This document shows positions 9,378-22,691 of a stretch of DNA of 64,000 nucleotides, piece by piece. The notes beneath the pieces are model-generated. The model made no database searches and had not been told where the DNA came from. It was given only the letters and a program-made list of their open reading frames with translations. The stretch is from Blakeslea trispora (lineage: Eukaryota; Mucoromycota; Mucoromycetes; Mucorales; Choanephoraceae), in contig JAIWNE010000018.1 of the NCBI GenBank assembly GCA_025331445.1, positions 186,001 through 250,000 of the forward strand, given 5' to 3'. Position numbers and translations under genes: made by a program. The number at the start of each line of letters is the position of its first letter. The stretch's first letter is position 1.

Positions 9378-12300
9378 TTAAGCGAAAGCATCTTCAATAT
9401 CTGCTTCAGTGGTAGCTTCTGTTTCACTACTAAAGTTCATAAAGTGTGCAGCACGATGAGATTCGTGATAGAATTCCTTTGGTACATCCAAAACAAGTCT
9501 GTAGTTCATATTGGCACTGAATTGAGCTCCCATGACTATTAAAAAAGAAAAAGAGTTAGCTTAATCTCACTAAATAATGCACTAATTAAAAAGAATCTTA
9601 CAATTGTAGTTCCAAGTTTCAGAGGGTACCATAAAGTGACCAAGGAAACGATCAGATAACAGAATTTGAACCTTTTCACCGTGAGTGGGCAAGTAACCTT
9701 GAGGTTGACTTCCAGGATCAACATTGTTCTTACCCCATTCAAAGCCAGCAGGTGATAATTTGTAAGCAGTCAAAGAGCATGAACCAGGTGTGAATGAACA
9801 AGTCAAGGTAATTGTCTTTTCACCATCCCAAGCTCTGTTACCGGCCAACATCTTTGCATGTGTGGTCACATCTTGAGGTGAGATATTCATCAGTTCTTGA
9901 GGCTGAGTGTGAATCCAACCTAAAGGCTCTAAATCATTCAAGTATTCATGTTCAGGGAAGGTACTGGGCAAATGAACAGTTTGGTGTGTACCCCATTGAG
10001 GAGGAATCACAATACAACGGATTTCCTTGACGTTAGGTGCATCAGGAGGACTGACACCATACAAGAAACCGGCAATCTGTGTACGCAAATCAGAGATGGT
10101 AATGAAGCGCTTCAGAACATTCTTGGGCATCACATATGTATATGTGTTTTCATGAATATCATCAGAGTTAACATAGATGTGGTTGGTTCTCAAATGCAAG
10201 TTGGTAGCAGAGATGGCACGGATACGCCATTCAGTCTTGCTAGAGAATGTAGCTTGTTCGTAATTACTGGTGGTTGTAACAACGATTTCATCACCATGGA
10301 TGTTACGAGTCTTGGTGGTAACTGCTGTCAATTGCGATTGTTCCTTGGTTTGCTTCTCAATTTCTGCAATCTGTTGACGTTGCAAAGAAGGTGCTTGGAT
10401 TTCCATACCCAAAATGATGTCTCTGATTTCAGACTGAGTAAGAGAGGCAACGTTAACGTTGTTCTTTTTACCGTAATCAGCCAAAATCAAATCCTTCAAC
10501 TGAACTTCAACCTTTGCCCATTCTTCATCAGAAAGACTAGGCCAGATATGATGAGGCTCGGTGATAGTACTTCTATCAGGACGCAAAATCAATTTGGTCT
10601 TTTCAGTGTTGACATGCAAAGCACGAAGAATAAGAACCAAACGAGAGAAAGCAGTGTAAGAAGAGAAACTCTTGAGCCAGTCATCGTACAAGTTAAACAA
10701 GACCATTTGAGGCTCAGTAGCCTTCAAGATCAAGTCACCAAACTTTTCGACCTTAAGACATGCTTGGAAAGGCAGTTGGAGTTCGGAACCCTTGATGACA
10801 ATATTAGGGAAATCAAGCAAGTGAACTTCCAAAGGATCCAACATACCCTTTCTGGTAACAATGATTTGCTTAGGTTGTTCTTCAACAGGTAATGAACGAA
10901 TCAAGGCAGCTACTTCTTCTGCTGTCTTCCATTTAGCCAATTGACCAAGACGCTTTTGACCAGCCCAGACAGAGGTGTGAATAATCTTCAAGAAGAGTTG
11001 ACCAGTACGAGGGTTGAAGATAAAGATAGCACCGTTAATAGGCTTGGTAGTCAAGTTACCTTCGAATGTTTTGTGAATAGTAACACGATATACATTGGTA
11101 TCATCAACAAACCAGATAATCTGGTTACTGAACAATTCACCATAGTTAGTTGAGGACAAGTAAGGTTCAGTAGGTTCAGAAGAGTAGAGTTGAAGAGCCT
11201 TTCTGATACGTTCACGAAGAACGTAAAGAGCAGGGTTTGCCTTCATAATCTTGGACATAGCCTGTTGAACAAGAGGCTTCATACCAGGAATCCAGTTACC
11301 GTAAGCAGAATACATGTTGTAAGCCAAATCAATACCGACCATAAGACCAGTTGGTGAAGGATAGATACTCATATTATCAGTAGTGTAATCCAAGAACTTG
11401 GCACGAGTATATCTTTCGATATCGTGAGAATCGAAATCACCCCATCTCAACTGAATATCAAGCCAGTACTTGGTAGTAGTAGGGCCATCCATAACGTCCT
11501 TGGGATCGTTCAGAAGCGAAGGACGAGAGACAGGCCATTTGTAGGCAGCAAACAACAAGATATCAGAGGCAGATGAGTTCATCTTGTAGGACTTTCTAGG
11601 GTGAATAGTTTCCTTCTGGACAGTTTCAATCTGAAGAGCTTCCAATTCTCGATCAAAGACTTGGGCAAAATCCATAGTCAGAGCTTCGTGGATCTTTTGC
11701 CACAAGTGAGCACGGAAAATTTGGATAAGAGAGATCTTGAGGGTAGGAATCTTACCATGCATGAAAATACCAGTCAAATCAAGTTGGACTTGGAAACCAA
11801 CGTAAACATTGGAACGGTTGATGGTAGGACTGAACCAGAGAGTGAAACGACGGTTAGGAATTTGATTCAAACCGGATCTTTGAGCATTTGTAAGCTTCTT
11901 TGTTTGCATACTGGCTTCGAAACCAGAAGCCTTTTCCCAGAAAAGACCTTCCCAAGAAGTGTAACCAAGAGCCTTGAACAAAGTGTGCTCAAGAATACTT
12001 TCGATACCACCAAGAGCTTGGATCATATCGGTACGGTAATTGTTCAAGTTCCACAACTTACCATCATGACGCTGATGAGTCCACCAGAAGGGGTTGTTCT
12101 TTAGCACTTGGTATTGCTTAAAGTCGGTACGAACACGCCAACCCTTATCATAAGCAAGTGTGTGTCTATCCTTTTGGAAAAGAGTGTTGATACGAGGAAT
12201 ACCACGATCCCAGGAATCTTCCAAATCTTCAAGTGTCAATCTTCTGTTTTGAGCATTGGCTTCTTGTCGCTTCAATGCATATTCTGCCCACACACGTTGA

Positions 12301-15300
12301 GAATCAACAAATTCAGATTCCCATGATTGAATGTAACGGTACAAGTTGGGAATAAGAGCATCTTCGTCGTGACTCATACCTGAACGGAAATGAGTGATAC
12401 CAGTATCAGTTTGCTTTGACCAACGCAAATCAGATTGAGGGATGAGAATGTGACCCATAGAAAGCATACCAAGACCACCAAGTTCCTTGGGTGTCATAAA
12501 GACAACAGGGGGGAAACGAGAAGGCATCTTTGAGTTAAGACCAATCTTGACACGAGTCTGAATCTTGTTTTCACACTTGACAAGTAAATCAAGCAATTCA
12601 CGCGTGTGTACGACAGCTTCACGGTAATAAGTCATCAGACCAATCAAAGCCGTGTTCCATTTGTTGGCAATCTTACTGAAGGTAGTGGAACCAGAGGCCA
12701 TAAGAATCTGACGAATACGGTTATGGAATCGGTCCATAGATTCTTGGTCAACACGCAAATAAGCTTGAGCGGTTCTTTCTTTTGTTTGCTCATTCACCAA
12801 GTTCCAGACACCATCTCTAAGAGTGAATTCTTCAGTCATACTTCTAACCTTTGGCAAAATACGAACTTCGAAGCCACACATAGAGAAGAGCAAGTTCGGG
12901 TTATCCTTGGAGTAGACACTGACAAAACTGGTGTCCCATTCAATTGTTGTCAACGAACGAGGAAGACGATTCTTAATATCCCAAAAGACAGCACGACCCA
13001 AATTGACATCATGTTTCATCAAACGCATACGACAATCTCTAGGCCAGCACTTTTTGTTGTTGTAACCAACAATGTTTTCAAAGTTGGGATCAGGATGCTC
13101 AGTCAAGTAACGTTGAATAAGATCACGAGCTTCATCCGCAGTAAATCGGAAAAAGATGTGAATACGATCAATGTAACGAGAATAAAGTCGAATAGGGTGG
13201 CGAGTCTCGGTGTCCACATCACGGTATTGCAAGAAATCGTTGGGCAACTGAGGAGGACCAGCCATTTCACTAGCACGGTGAAGACCCAAGACCAAAAGAT
13301 CCAATACAAGACCATAGTATTGGAAGATGAAAGAGGCAAATTGAAGACCACGGATCAAACCAAAGGCATTGACGTGGTTCATATCCTTGTAACTCAAAAC
13401 AACGTTGTTCTTCGCAGTAGCATAATCGGCCAAGTTATGGTCAAGAATCAAACGCAAGAGACGACCCAAGAGAGTCAAATCAATCTTTTCATATACACGA
13501 CTGAAAGAGGTTTCCATCATCACATTACATTGACCTTCAGTAGTATCCCATACATCAGTCAAGTTATTGATACCCTGGCACCACTTGTAGACCAACAATG
13601 GTGGAGGCTCGGAATCAGATGGTTTGATCCATGCAGGGAAGAGATGACGCTTATCAGCTTCGTACCAAAGGTATTGGTCAAGATAAGCATCAGTAATCTT
13701 TTCGAGGGGTTCAATATCATAAACAGGAATCAAGTGAGAATAAAGATCCATGAACTCGATACCAACTTCCTTAAAGGCACGTTGAGTCAACAAGAGACGC
13801 TTAATTCTAGATAGTGCTTCATGAGGGTTATCATAAGCCTGTTCAATCAAACCTAATTCTTCTCTTTGACTCTGATTCAAGCGACCTTGAACTGAATAAG
13901 CTTCACGAAGGCGTTCAAGAGCAAGAATTAAAAGTTTTGTATCGTGCTTGTAAGAAAGAGGAGGGAAGGGAATAGGAGAGAACTTTCTGCTTTCAAGCCA
14001 GTGTACAGTGGAAGTGTAGATGGCAACAGCTTCTTCAGCTGTAATGTAAGGACCATCCTTCAAGTAGTTGTGTTGACGCTCTTGTTCAGCCTTGAGCCAG
14101 AGACGAGTCAAACGACCCAAATTCTTACGACAGATAGTCTTATCAACAGTAGCACCTCTTCTGATACGTTCACGGTTGTAGTGGGCAACACTAGTCCACC
14201 AATCAGCCTTAGCCTTGATATAACGTAAAATCATGTTTTCAATAGGAGCAGGCATACCAGGTACCTTCCAGGGTATGTTAGCCTTCCAAGCTCTCCAAGC
14301 TTCAGAAAGGTGTTGAAGAATAGTACGAGATTTGTTACCCTTAACACCTTCGGGCATAGCATCCATGATATCGTGGAGAACAGCAGCTCTCAATTCCAAG
14401 TCATAATGAGAGTCAACACGTTGCTTTGTCACTGTCTTGGCAATACCCTTACTGTGTCTACCTTCAAATTGACGAGCGAGCAAGTTACCCAACCAACGTT
14501 CCAACAAGGGTACAATACCACGCATAAAGAAGAGCCAGACTCTCCAACCAGGAGCCCAGATACCAACACCAGGACCCTTACCAACAGGGCCTGTGTTGAA
14601 ACGGTAATAGATCAAGTGCTTCAAATCCTTACACATACGAATCTGTCTCATCAAACGGTACTTGTAACGATACATACCAGTCAATTGACCAACGTGGGCA
14701 AAAATATATTGAAGACCATCAGCCAATTGGAAGGCGTCCACATTACCAAGACGGTATTGTACATGAGAATCCACAATAAGCTTAGTGAGACGCAGAATTT
14801 CTCTACACAAGTGGAAGGCGTTACCGAAACGAGACTTCTTTCTTTCTTTGGTTGTCAATGTCTTGACAGGTTTCAAGTTAAAGTTGTAATCAAGATGAAG
14901 ATAGTTCAAGTTCTTTCTGTGAATCAATAAATTCAACATGTTGTAACCCTGACGACAGACTTGAAGACCAGCTTCGACCCAATCAATTTGAGTAGTTTGG
15001 AAAAATTTAGTGGCCTTAAGACTACGGAAAAGGTATTTTTTGTTAAGAGCCTTGGGAGGGCGATGGTGAAGGGCATTCAAGACGTAGCACTTGAGCAACT
15101 TTTGATAGGAGACACGCACCTTGACAGGTTGACCAGCAGGGCAGTGTTCCAAGTACCAGCTCTTGACAAGAGGTACATCTTGAGCACGACGAGTACGGCC
15201 TGATCTCTTATCGAAGGGATGAGGAGCCCAATAGAGAGCAATAGCGTTTGAGGTATTATCTGTGTATAACTCAGTGTCATCCAAAAAGGGAACAACTTCT

Positions 15301-16561
15301 GTAGGCAATGTGAATTCAGTGTCTTCATCCTCATCACCGAAAATCTCGTCTTCATGTCTGGTACCAGCGCCATCTACGGTACGAGAAGAGATAGGATTGA
15401 TAATGGGATCGAAATAGTAAGCAGGAAGATCGGGATCTTCAGACTTGACATAGACGACAGCAGGGTAATGGTACCAAGACACCTTGACACTACGAGGAAG
15501 AGAATTGTACAAAAAGGGGAAGGCGATCTTGTATTCAGTACGAACAGGTTGACGGATGATGATTTTGTTGATATCGTTGAATTCGTTCCAATCGTCATCT
15601 GCAGTATCCATATCACGATACAAAGGTTCGAATTTAGGACCACCTGGAATGGCCATACTTAATGCCTTTGCTGTAAAGAAGGAATTAAGATCGAACAGAT
15701 AAAAGTAATTCTTGTCGTTCAAATCAGATAAGAGTTGATTAGCGATACGATACAAAGTGGACATGATAGGCAAATCAAGACGCCATTGACGATAAGTAGG
15801 GCCATTGACAAACTTTGTGTCAATCAAAGGCTTGTTGTCGTAGAACCAGTCGAAAATAGCACCGTCTTCGTCTTCATCCAATTCCATTTGAATAGCTTCC
15901 AATGGTTCGACATCCATGATGTTATCACCATAATCAAGTGGAGGTTCTTCATCGTCAAAAGGTGGGAAACGCATACGCTTGAAATGTCTTCTGTCACGCT
16001 TTTCTCTACGCATCATGATCCACATAGAGCCCCATTGAGCAATGTAGACAGGTTCAATAACCCAAGGAATTTCGTTGACAAAAGTAATGGCACCAGTAAT
16101 ATGGTACAATACATTCACTTCACGTACTTGTTCCCAAGGCATTGGCATGTTTTCCAACAACTTGAGGACAGCATGAGGTACATATTTAAGTGCACCGAGA
16201 TAGATACGTTTATCGTGTCTGAATTTCTTTGCTGTCATATCACCATGATCTTTAATAATTTTTCGAAGATGTTCAGGAGGCATCTCGGCTTTTTCATGCT
16301 CAATGAAGCCTAATTATTTATGTGATTTAGTTTGATTCTATCTTTATGGAAAGATTCAAATTTTAACTTACCAAACTTTCTCTTTTCACCGTAGCGCTTA
16401 TTTTGTAATTGCTGCCATTTTCTTGCTTTCTCCTTTAATTTATCTTCGTGGCTCTTTTCGGTTTCAGGATTGGCTTCATAGGCATATTGATCATATTGAT
16501 TTGAATAAGCAGAGGGTGCTCCGCCTACAGGCACAGGCATTTCGTGCTCGTTACTGGCCAT
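9378..16561 (-). CDS. PRP8: Pre-mRNA-splicing factor Prp8
   Basis: Prp8 is the central scaffold of the U5 snRNP and the spliceosome active site. Exons 16372-16561, 9602-16309 and 9378-9535 give 2351 aa against about 2335 in human. The order is the classic one: a short variable N-terminus, the [18 protein letters not shown] block, the PROCN region, the reverse-transcriptase-like and endonuclease-like core with U5/U6 contacts, the RNase H-like domain IV, and a C-terminal MPN/Jab1 domain ([17 protein letters not shown]). The tail [17 protein letters not shown] keeps the P, F, H, R and F positions altered in human RP13 retinitis pigmentosa. The two introns sit near the ends and the 6.7-kb central exon is uninterrupted. 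Antisense open frames inside it are codon-bias shadows. Confidence 0.98.
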
Positions 16562-18382
16562 AATAATTATTCTTTCTTTCTTTCTTGTCTTGTGTTATTG
16601 TCGACAATTAATTTTTTTTCTGTCACTTTCTTACTCTACAGAATGCAATGAGTTTATGTAAAAAAAAAAAGTAAAGCAACGCGCGTACCTTGAGCGAAAA
16701 ACAAAAAATGTACGTCTACTATTTATGTTTGCACTAAAGACAGTTAAGGAAAGCGATTAAAGAAAAGAAGAAAGTAATATGATACAAAAAAAGAAAGAAC
16801 ACAGTTAAAAAAAAAAAAAGAAAAAAATAGCTGCGAGAACATCATGTTGAGTGAATTTTTTTAAATGTCAGCTTGTGACAGCGATTTAGGCACTTGTAGA
16901 ATGAAGCCCCAAATCACAAGTATACCTCTTTTTTTGTCAAGTTTATCTACAATGCAAGACCTTTATTTCAAGGAACTCTAGAAATTTCAAAACAAAAGCA
17001 TTCATCAATGTCTTGGCTCTTAAAGACTATTTCATACAGCAAAGTTTTTTTTTTTTTACTCTTTTAGACCCAACTAGACATACTATGCTGTTACAGCATA
17101 TGGAGCAAACTATTGTTTCTTTGAAAGAAGTTGATATGTTCAAAAGAGCCACGAAATATGTCTGAAAGGTTCACTGCTCTCTATTTGAGCCATACCCCTA
17201 ACAGAATTGGGAAAGTCAAGCAAACGCGACTTGAGCCATATTCCCTTTACATCCTACAGTCAAGTTGGCTTTCAGTCTAAAGGCTACACTATCAATCGCT
17301 TACTTGGTTTATTCAAGTTGTATGTCATGCTTTCAGCACATAACTCAAAGCTATTCATACAGTGCAAATCAAAAGAGGCTATACATGATCATGAAGAAAA
17401 AGAGAGAAAAAAAGAGTGACCAGAATTCATGCAGAAAAACACTTTGTTAGAGCAACAAAGCGCAAAAGATGATTTTCTTGTTAGACTACCTTAATTATTT
17501 CCTAATATGTCATGTCAATGAAGAATTACTTTGTCCCTGCAGGACAGATCCTTCAATACATTATCTATCTGTCTGACTTGTCTTTTTCAACTATAGTGCT
17601 TTTTTTTTATAGCTCCTTTTAGATCTCAAGAGAGAAATCCGCTTTAATGAAATTAAGGATTTGATTTGCTATTGGGTAAGATCGCCACTGTCTAATTACT
17701 GGACAAACTTGTTTGTGCTACGTCCACACATAGTAAACTTTTTTCTTTTCATCCTGATCAGCACAAAAAAGAACAAATTAGAGTATATAGAGGCAAATCA
17801 CAACAATGCAATATATTGTACTTTACAATATGCTTCTGCCACTGAAAACCAACTGGCTCAATAAAGAAAAAAAAAAAAGGGGGGGGGGTTTTAGGTAGGA
17901 CAGTTGCTCATGTTTTGGTTTAAAATCAAGCTTTGTTATGGTAAAAAAAAAAAAAAAGAGATCAAGCAAATTCGTTGAGTGTCTGTAAAACTAAATGTAA
18001 AGGCCTGGATAAAGTCTGGTATGATACAGGTTTTCTTGAAGATGAATGCTTTTGATGTAATAAAGGTGTAGGCAAATAATCCGTATCATGTTGCCAATTG
18101 TGATTATCTATTATTCAATTGGCAACAATGGAAAAGAAGATCTGAGAAAAGTTACCTTAATCTGATAGGTGACACACTCTTGGGTCAAGGAGATGTTTTG
18201 TAGTAGCAACATAGACATAGTCTAGAATATCAACCATTTCATTTGGCAACTCACAATTGCTTTTACCTTGTTTGGCATAGAATGTTCAATAGGACTTATT
18301 CGAATATAAAAGGCAACTCGTAAAATGGACCATCGATTTTGAAGAGCCAATTGAATTTTAATTAAAAAAAAAAATATATATT
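16562..18382. other. Intergenic region, no gene seen
   Basis: About 1.8 kb of AT-rich DNA. It includes the PRP8 promoter side, with a CTTTCTTTCTTT-type tract (on the plus strand) next to the PRP8 ATG, and the 3' flank of the NT-C2 gene. An A12G10 homopolymer junction lies near 17867-17888 and a small hairpin at 18090-18126. Short frames are not convincing. Confidence 0.5.
18090..18126. repeat. 11-bp perfect inverted repeat (hairpin)
   Basis: GTTGCCAATTG at 18090-18100 is matched by CAATTGGCAAC at 18116-18126, with a 15-nt loop. It lies about 260 bp beyond the stop codon of the NT-C2 gene, so it could be a 3' structure or chance. Confidence 0.6.
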
Positions 18383-19315
18383 TTATTGAGCTTTGACAGC
18401 AAAAAGATTCTCGACTACATCAATAGGCGAAGGTTCTTCTGTCGATGTTTGCAACTTGCAATATCTTGGCTAGAATTCACAGCAAGTTGAGTAAAGAAGC
18501 CAATCATTTTTTTTGATATTATGAACATACCAGTGATATAGCAGATTGTGATTTTCTAAGAGATAATGGGGGTGACACTAATTTGGTATGTGTTTGTGTT
18601 CTCTTGCTTAGTTCCTTTCTTTCATGAACTACAGTGGGTATATCTTTAAATATCTGTTTTCGAGATAAAGGTGGTCTATAGGTCAAACGTAAAGAAAGTT
18701 GTCAATAAAAAAAAACTAAAGAGAGAAAAACAACATTTACGTTTGAAATTGGGGCATCAAGTCAGATTTAATGTTCATCCTTAATGATAGCTAAGATACA
18801 TGTTGTTGTACAAGAAAATTTAATGAAATGAATATTTCTTTTTTATCATGGTTATACCTTAATCGTGGAATTGAATTTACAGTTTTCGAGTAAATAACGC
18901 TCTGTTGTTACTCCTAATCCAGCGTATTCTGATAAGTTGATACTGAGTGAGCCGATTTCTTTACCACCCTTTTGGAATATTTCGAGTTTCAGCTCACAAT
19001 TGCTCAGCACCTGTTGTTTGTTTATGATGAGCTGAAGCATTGTGTTGATAGGGTGATTCCATGTCACTTGATGGTCCTGAATATGCACTCTATTTATTTA
19101 TTTATTTTTTAGGCTGTGTCTATTCCATAAAACTCAAGCGTCATTTTCTTTTACCTCTCTGTAGTGCCTGCTGTATGTGAAGCGTTTTTCAGCTTCCAAT
19201 TGACATAATAATATCCACTCACAAGAGGTACATTTACTAAATCTCTTATGATTAATGATAATTCAAAGTTGACTTTGCGGTTTTTAGAAATGAAAAGATG
19301 TGAAAAGGGAGTCAT
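18383..19315 (-). CDS. NT-type C2 domain protein
   Basis: Five exons (19155-19315, 18858-19089, 18741-18790, 18531-18675, 18383-18469) give 224 aa. Residues 1 to about 135 form an NT-C2 domain, the membrane-associated C2 variant of EEIG1/EHBP1-type proteins. Recognisable strands are NRKVNFELSLIIRDL, PLVSGYYYVNWKLKN, VTWNHPINTMLQLII, and SINLSEYAGLGVTTERYLLENCKFNST. The C-terminal third is Ser/Pro/Lys-rich and probably disordered. In fungi such proteins are mostly uncharacterised; a link to membranes or actin is inference from the animal relatives. The ATG at 19313-19315 was chosen because a CT-rich 5' leader lies directly upstream. Intron frames all close, so the model is good even though the function is not known. 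Confidence 0.85.
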
Positions 19316-19343
19316 ATAGAGTAAGGTGGGAGATAAATGAAAA

Positions 19344-19368
19344 AGAGAGAGAGAGAGAGAGAGAGAGA
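19344..19368. repeat. (GA)n microsatellite
   Basis: About twelve GA units; on the minus strand they form a CT tract 29-53 bp upstream of the NT-C2 start codon, probably within its promoter or leader. Confidence 0.9.
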
Positions 19369-21259
19369 AAAAGGAGGAAGGATAGCAGAGTGAAAAAGAG
19401 GTGTAATAAAATGAGGTATATTTGTACACATTGTAACTTGTCACAGTCATTTTTTTCTCGTAACACAAGCCAAATCTTTTTCTTAAGATTTAAACTGTCG
19501 AGCCTGAGTTTTAATATATGTATAAATATATCTTTTTGACGCGTATACATGTTTGCCTATTTTATTCTCTTTCTGTATCAACCCTGTCTATCAAGTTCGT
19601 CATTTCGAGATACACTATTGAATTGAAGCAACATTTTCTATCAAGTACATTATTTAAAAGAGCGCCTCATTTTACACTCAAGAAAAAAGAAATGATTCGA
19701 TTGAATATTTTAAATACAATCGTCTAGACATTGGATTCATAACATCAAATACCGTACTGATAAGTTTGTCATGACTTTGTTGAAAACATAGCTATTGTTT
19801 TTATAAATCTTGTATTGCGCATTTGCCTTGAATTGACTATCAACAAAGGGTAGGGATAGAGATGCACAATAGCTTTTTGAAAATAAAATTAGCAACAAGA
19901 CATCTTAAACAACACTTGATCCTCTAAAGCTACTAAAAAAAAAAACGAAAGAATATTCGAGTCTTTAAAAAAGTTCAAGGCGGTTTTTACAATAAGCATG
20001 TCTTGGCTCTGCTTGAATCAGTTACAAGCAAGCAAAGAGATAACAATTAGAACTATACGCACACAACAATGATGTATTGATGCACCAATCAAACAATAAT
20101 GATGAAAGTATTTCATTACATAGACTACAAGATACGCAAGAAAGACAAGTTAAAAGATGACTGAATAGAGAGAGAATACTGTTCAATTCTACTTAAAATC
20201 ACATTATGACTTTATAATGCAATTCTGATACACACTACAGATATGCGCATTAAGATCTGTCAAGCTACTCATACAATTGATCTGATGTGTTGACACATCA
20301 AATGATAGTCCTTTGCATACTGAGAAAAGCCCATGTCATTTTAATAAAGCAATATCTACAGTGTTTGTTTGTGTCTTGATTTGTGATGGTTTGTAAGTCG
20401 AGGAAATAATCTGTACTTGTATGTCCGTTTATATTGCTATACAAGTAAATGGCTTTGGGATGTTCATCTATACCATTTTATCAATCAGTATAACAGAGAT
20501 CATTTTACTTTTGCAATACTTTGTTGCGTTAGATAGAGAGTATTGAATAAAAAAAAAAGGAGATGAGTAGACTGTATTGTTACATACACTTTGTTTCTAG
20601 ATGAGTTAAACGCATGAAATTCAAATGGCAGAAGAACATCAAATTGACTCAACAATAAACAACGATCATATAACTTTGTCATCGTTTAACACTAGTGTAA
20701 TTTTTTTTTGGGTTGACAAGCTGATGTTGCTTATTACAATGTCTAGCTTACTGATGTCACTCTAGTTTATATTTTTGAATATGAGCTTTACAACTACTTC
20801 AAAATGAGTCAAATGGAAGAAACAGTTGATTGAAAAAAGAGCTTTGCTTCAAATTATACCATCTCCTTTGAATGATTTTAGTAAAACTATCCTTGTTTGT
20901 AGTCATCCTAGACTATCTACAGAAAGTTAATCCATATGAAGTTTTTTCTCCAAGATGTTGTAATTGTAGTATATTCTCTTTAGGGCATACAATCTATTCC
21001 AAAAAACAATGAATCATTGTCTCCTTTTTTTATTCAAATGTTGTTTAATTAACAGACAATAACCAACATGAATATCTAAAGGGTACATTTCTATTTTTTT
21101 TTGGGGGGGGGCTAAATATTATTGATAAATCGCCTTGATTCACAAGAGTAAATCTTCAATTTTTTTTTAAATGAGCGACTCGAAAAGAATCAATTGGCTC
21201 AATGCATACTCTTTTTTTCTTTCTTTCTTTTTTTCTCTCTTATTTTCTTTGTTGATATC
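19369..21259. other. Intergenic region between divergent genes
   Basis: About 1.9 kb between the NT-C2 gene (minus) and the Nem1-like gene (plus). It is AT-rich, with a T9G9 junction at 21094-21111. No coding frame is supported; the longest frames are low-complexity. Confidence 0.5.
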
Positions 21260-22236
21260 ATGCCTACTACCGTTACTGGTAGTATTGACAGCAATAGTCA
21301 CAGTAGCCAACCTCTCCTATTACAAAAGATATATCAGATTTTTGCTTTTATACTGAAATATGTCCAGTCCATCTTTTTATTAAACCATAATCCAAAGACT
21401 ACTAAACGAAATACTTTAGTCCAGAAAGGATTGCAGTATTACAAGGGAAAGACGCTTGTTCTAGACTTGGATGAGACATTAGTTCATTCAGTGCGGCTTG
21501 GCACTTTAGAGGAAATTCATGTCAGTGCATCCATAAAAAAGAAGACTATAGAAGTAACAAATGATAAGCAGAGTATATTGTATGAAGTCTATAAACGACC
21601 GCATGTTGATTTTTTTCTATCTACTGTAAGCCCTTTTAAAAACAGGGAGTGAAAAAAACCTCCTCTCATGTATGTAAAGTAACATAGCTTTTTTTTTTTG
21701 GTTAGATAAGCAAATGGTATAAGATTGTCATATTTACAGCCTCCATGTCAGAATATGCAGACCCTGTGATTGATTGGTTAGATGGAGATCAAACAATGAT
21801 AAGCCAACGTTATTTTCGACAAGTAAGTTAGTGTATTGATTACAAAATAATAAAAAGACATTTAGCTTAGTTGATTCTACTTTATCCCCCTGCTATTTAT
21901 TTTTTTTTTTACTTTGTTTATACAGTCATGTACATTTAAAGGTGGCAATTACTTGAAAGATATTACAGTAGCAGAACCAGATCTATCCAAAGTTTGCTTG
22001 ATAGATAATAGTCCTGCGGCATATGAATTATGTCAAGGTACAATGCTTTCCTCATATTATTTTGTTGTACTCATATGTTGATCATAGAAAATGCTATCCC
22101 ATTGACTACATGGATTTCAAATCCAAAAGATGACTGTTTGCTGGATTTATTACCCTTATTAGATGCCCTTCGTTTCACTGCTGATGTTCGGAGTATTTTG
22201 AGTCTAAGAGATCCTGAAACGAGATCAATATATTAA
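21260..22236 (+). CDS. NEM1: Nem1/CTDNEP1-like HAD-family phosphatase
   Basis: Exons 21260-21625, 21706-21822, 21926-22037 and 22088-22236 give 247 aa. The HAD/FCP1-homology motif [10 protein letters not shown] carries the catalytic aspartates. The later blocks [31 protein letters not shown] and [16 protein letters not shown], and the C-terminal [18 protein letters not shown], are diagnostic of Nem1/Dullard. The family dephosphorylates the lipin Pah1 at the nuclear/ER membrane and so controls phosphatidate to diacylglycerol flow. The N-terminus is short: with the ATG used here a moderately hydrophobic segment (residues about 18-40) is the only candidate anchor. An in-frame upstream ATG (21194) would add 22 hydrophobic residues and a better membrane anchor; which is used is open. 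Yeast Nem1 is longer; the size resembles animal CTDNEP1. Confidence 0.9.
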
Positions 22237-22597
22237 TTATTCTATTGTTTTTTTTTCACTCTGTTTTTTTTAAAATTGTGTTATAAAGTTATATGCTCGA
22301 AAAACAACAACTCTTATTCCCCTTGACTGTCATGTTTACAAGAGTCTTTCTTGAGATTGTTGTACAAAAAGAAACGTTGCACTGCATGTGCTTCATATAA
22401 ATGCCCTAGTTGTTGCAACCATCAATAAGAAAGAGGGGGGGTTAATAGAAATGAATCTATAGGAGAAAGAGTTTTCAAGATAGTTAAAAAAGACTCTTTC
22501 TAAATCTCCTTGATTGCAAAAGGAGTAATTTAATAACACATGTTGCTTCTCCTATGATTCAAGAGAGAGAAGAATTGCTGGTGAAAAAAAAAAGGCC

Positions 22598-22607
22598 TAT
22601 ATAAAAA
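22598..22607 (+). promoter_or_regulatory. TATA box of the secreted-protein gene
   Basis: TATATAAAAA lies 85-94 bp before the ATG at 22692, followed by a C/T-rich leader. Position and sequence fit a classical TATA box. Confidence 0.6.
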
Positions 22608-22691
22608 GACAAGCATTTCCCCCATCCCTCTTTCTTTAAACCCATCATTATTCTTCCCACCCATCACTTTCCCTTTTTACTTGACTCAATT

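Noticed and set aside
9948..15662. Many plus-strand open frames (up to 402 codons at 12606-13814) opposite PRP8
   Set aside because: They lie entirely antisense to the conserved Prp8 coding exon. Biased codon use of a highly expressed gene keeps antisense frames open, and none resembles a protein family.
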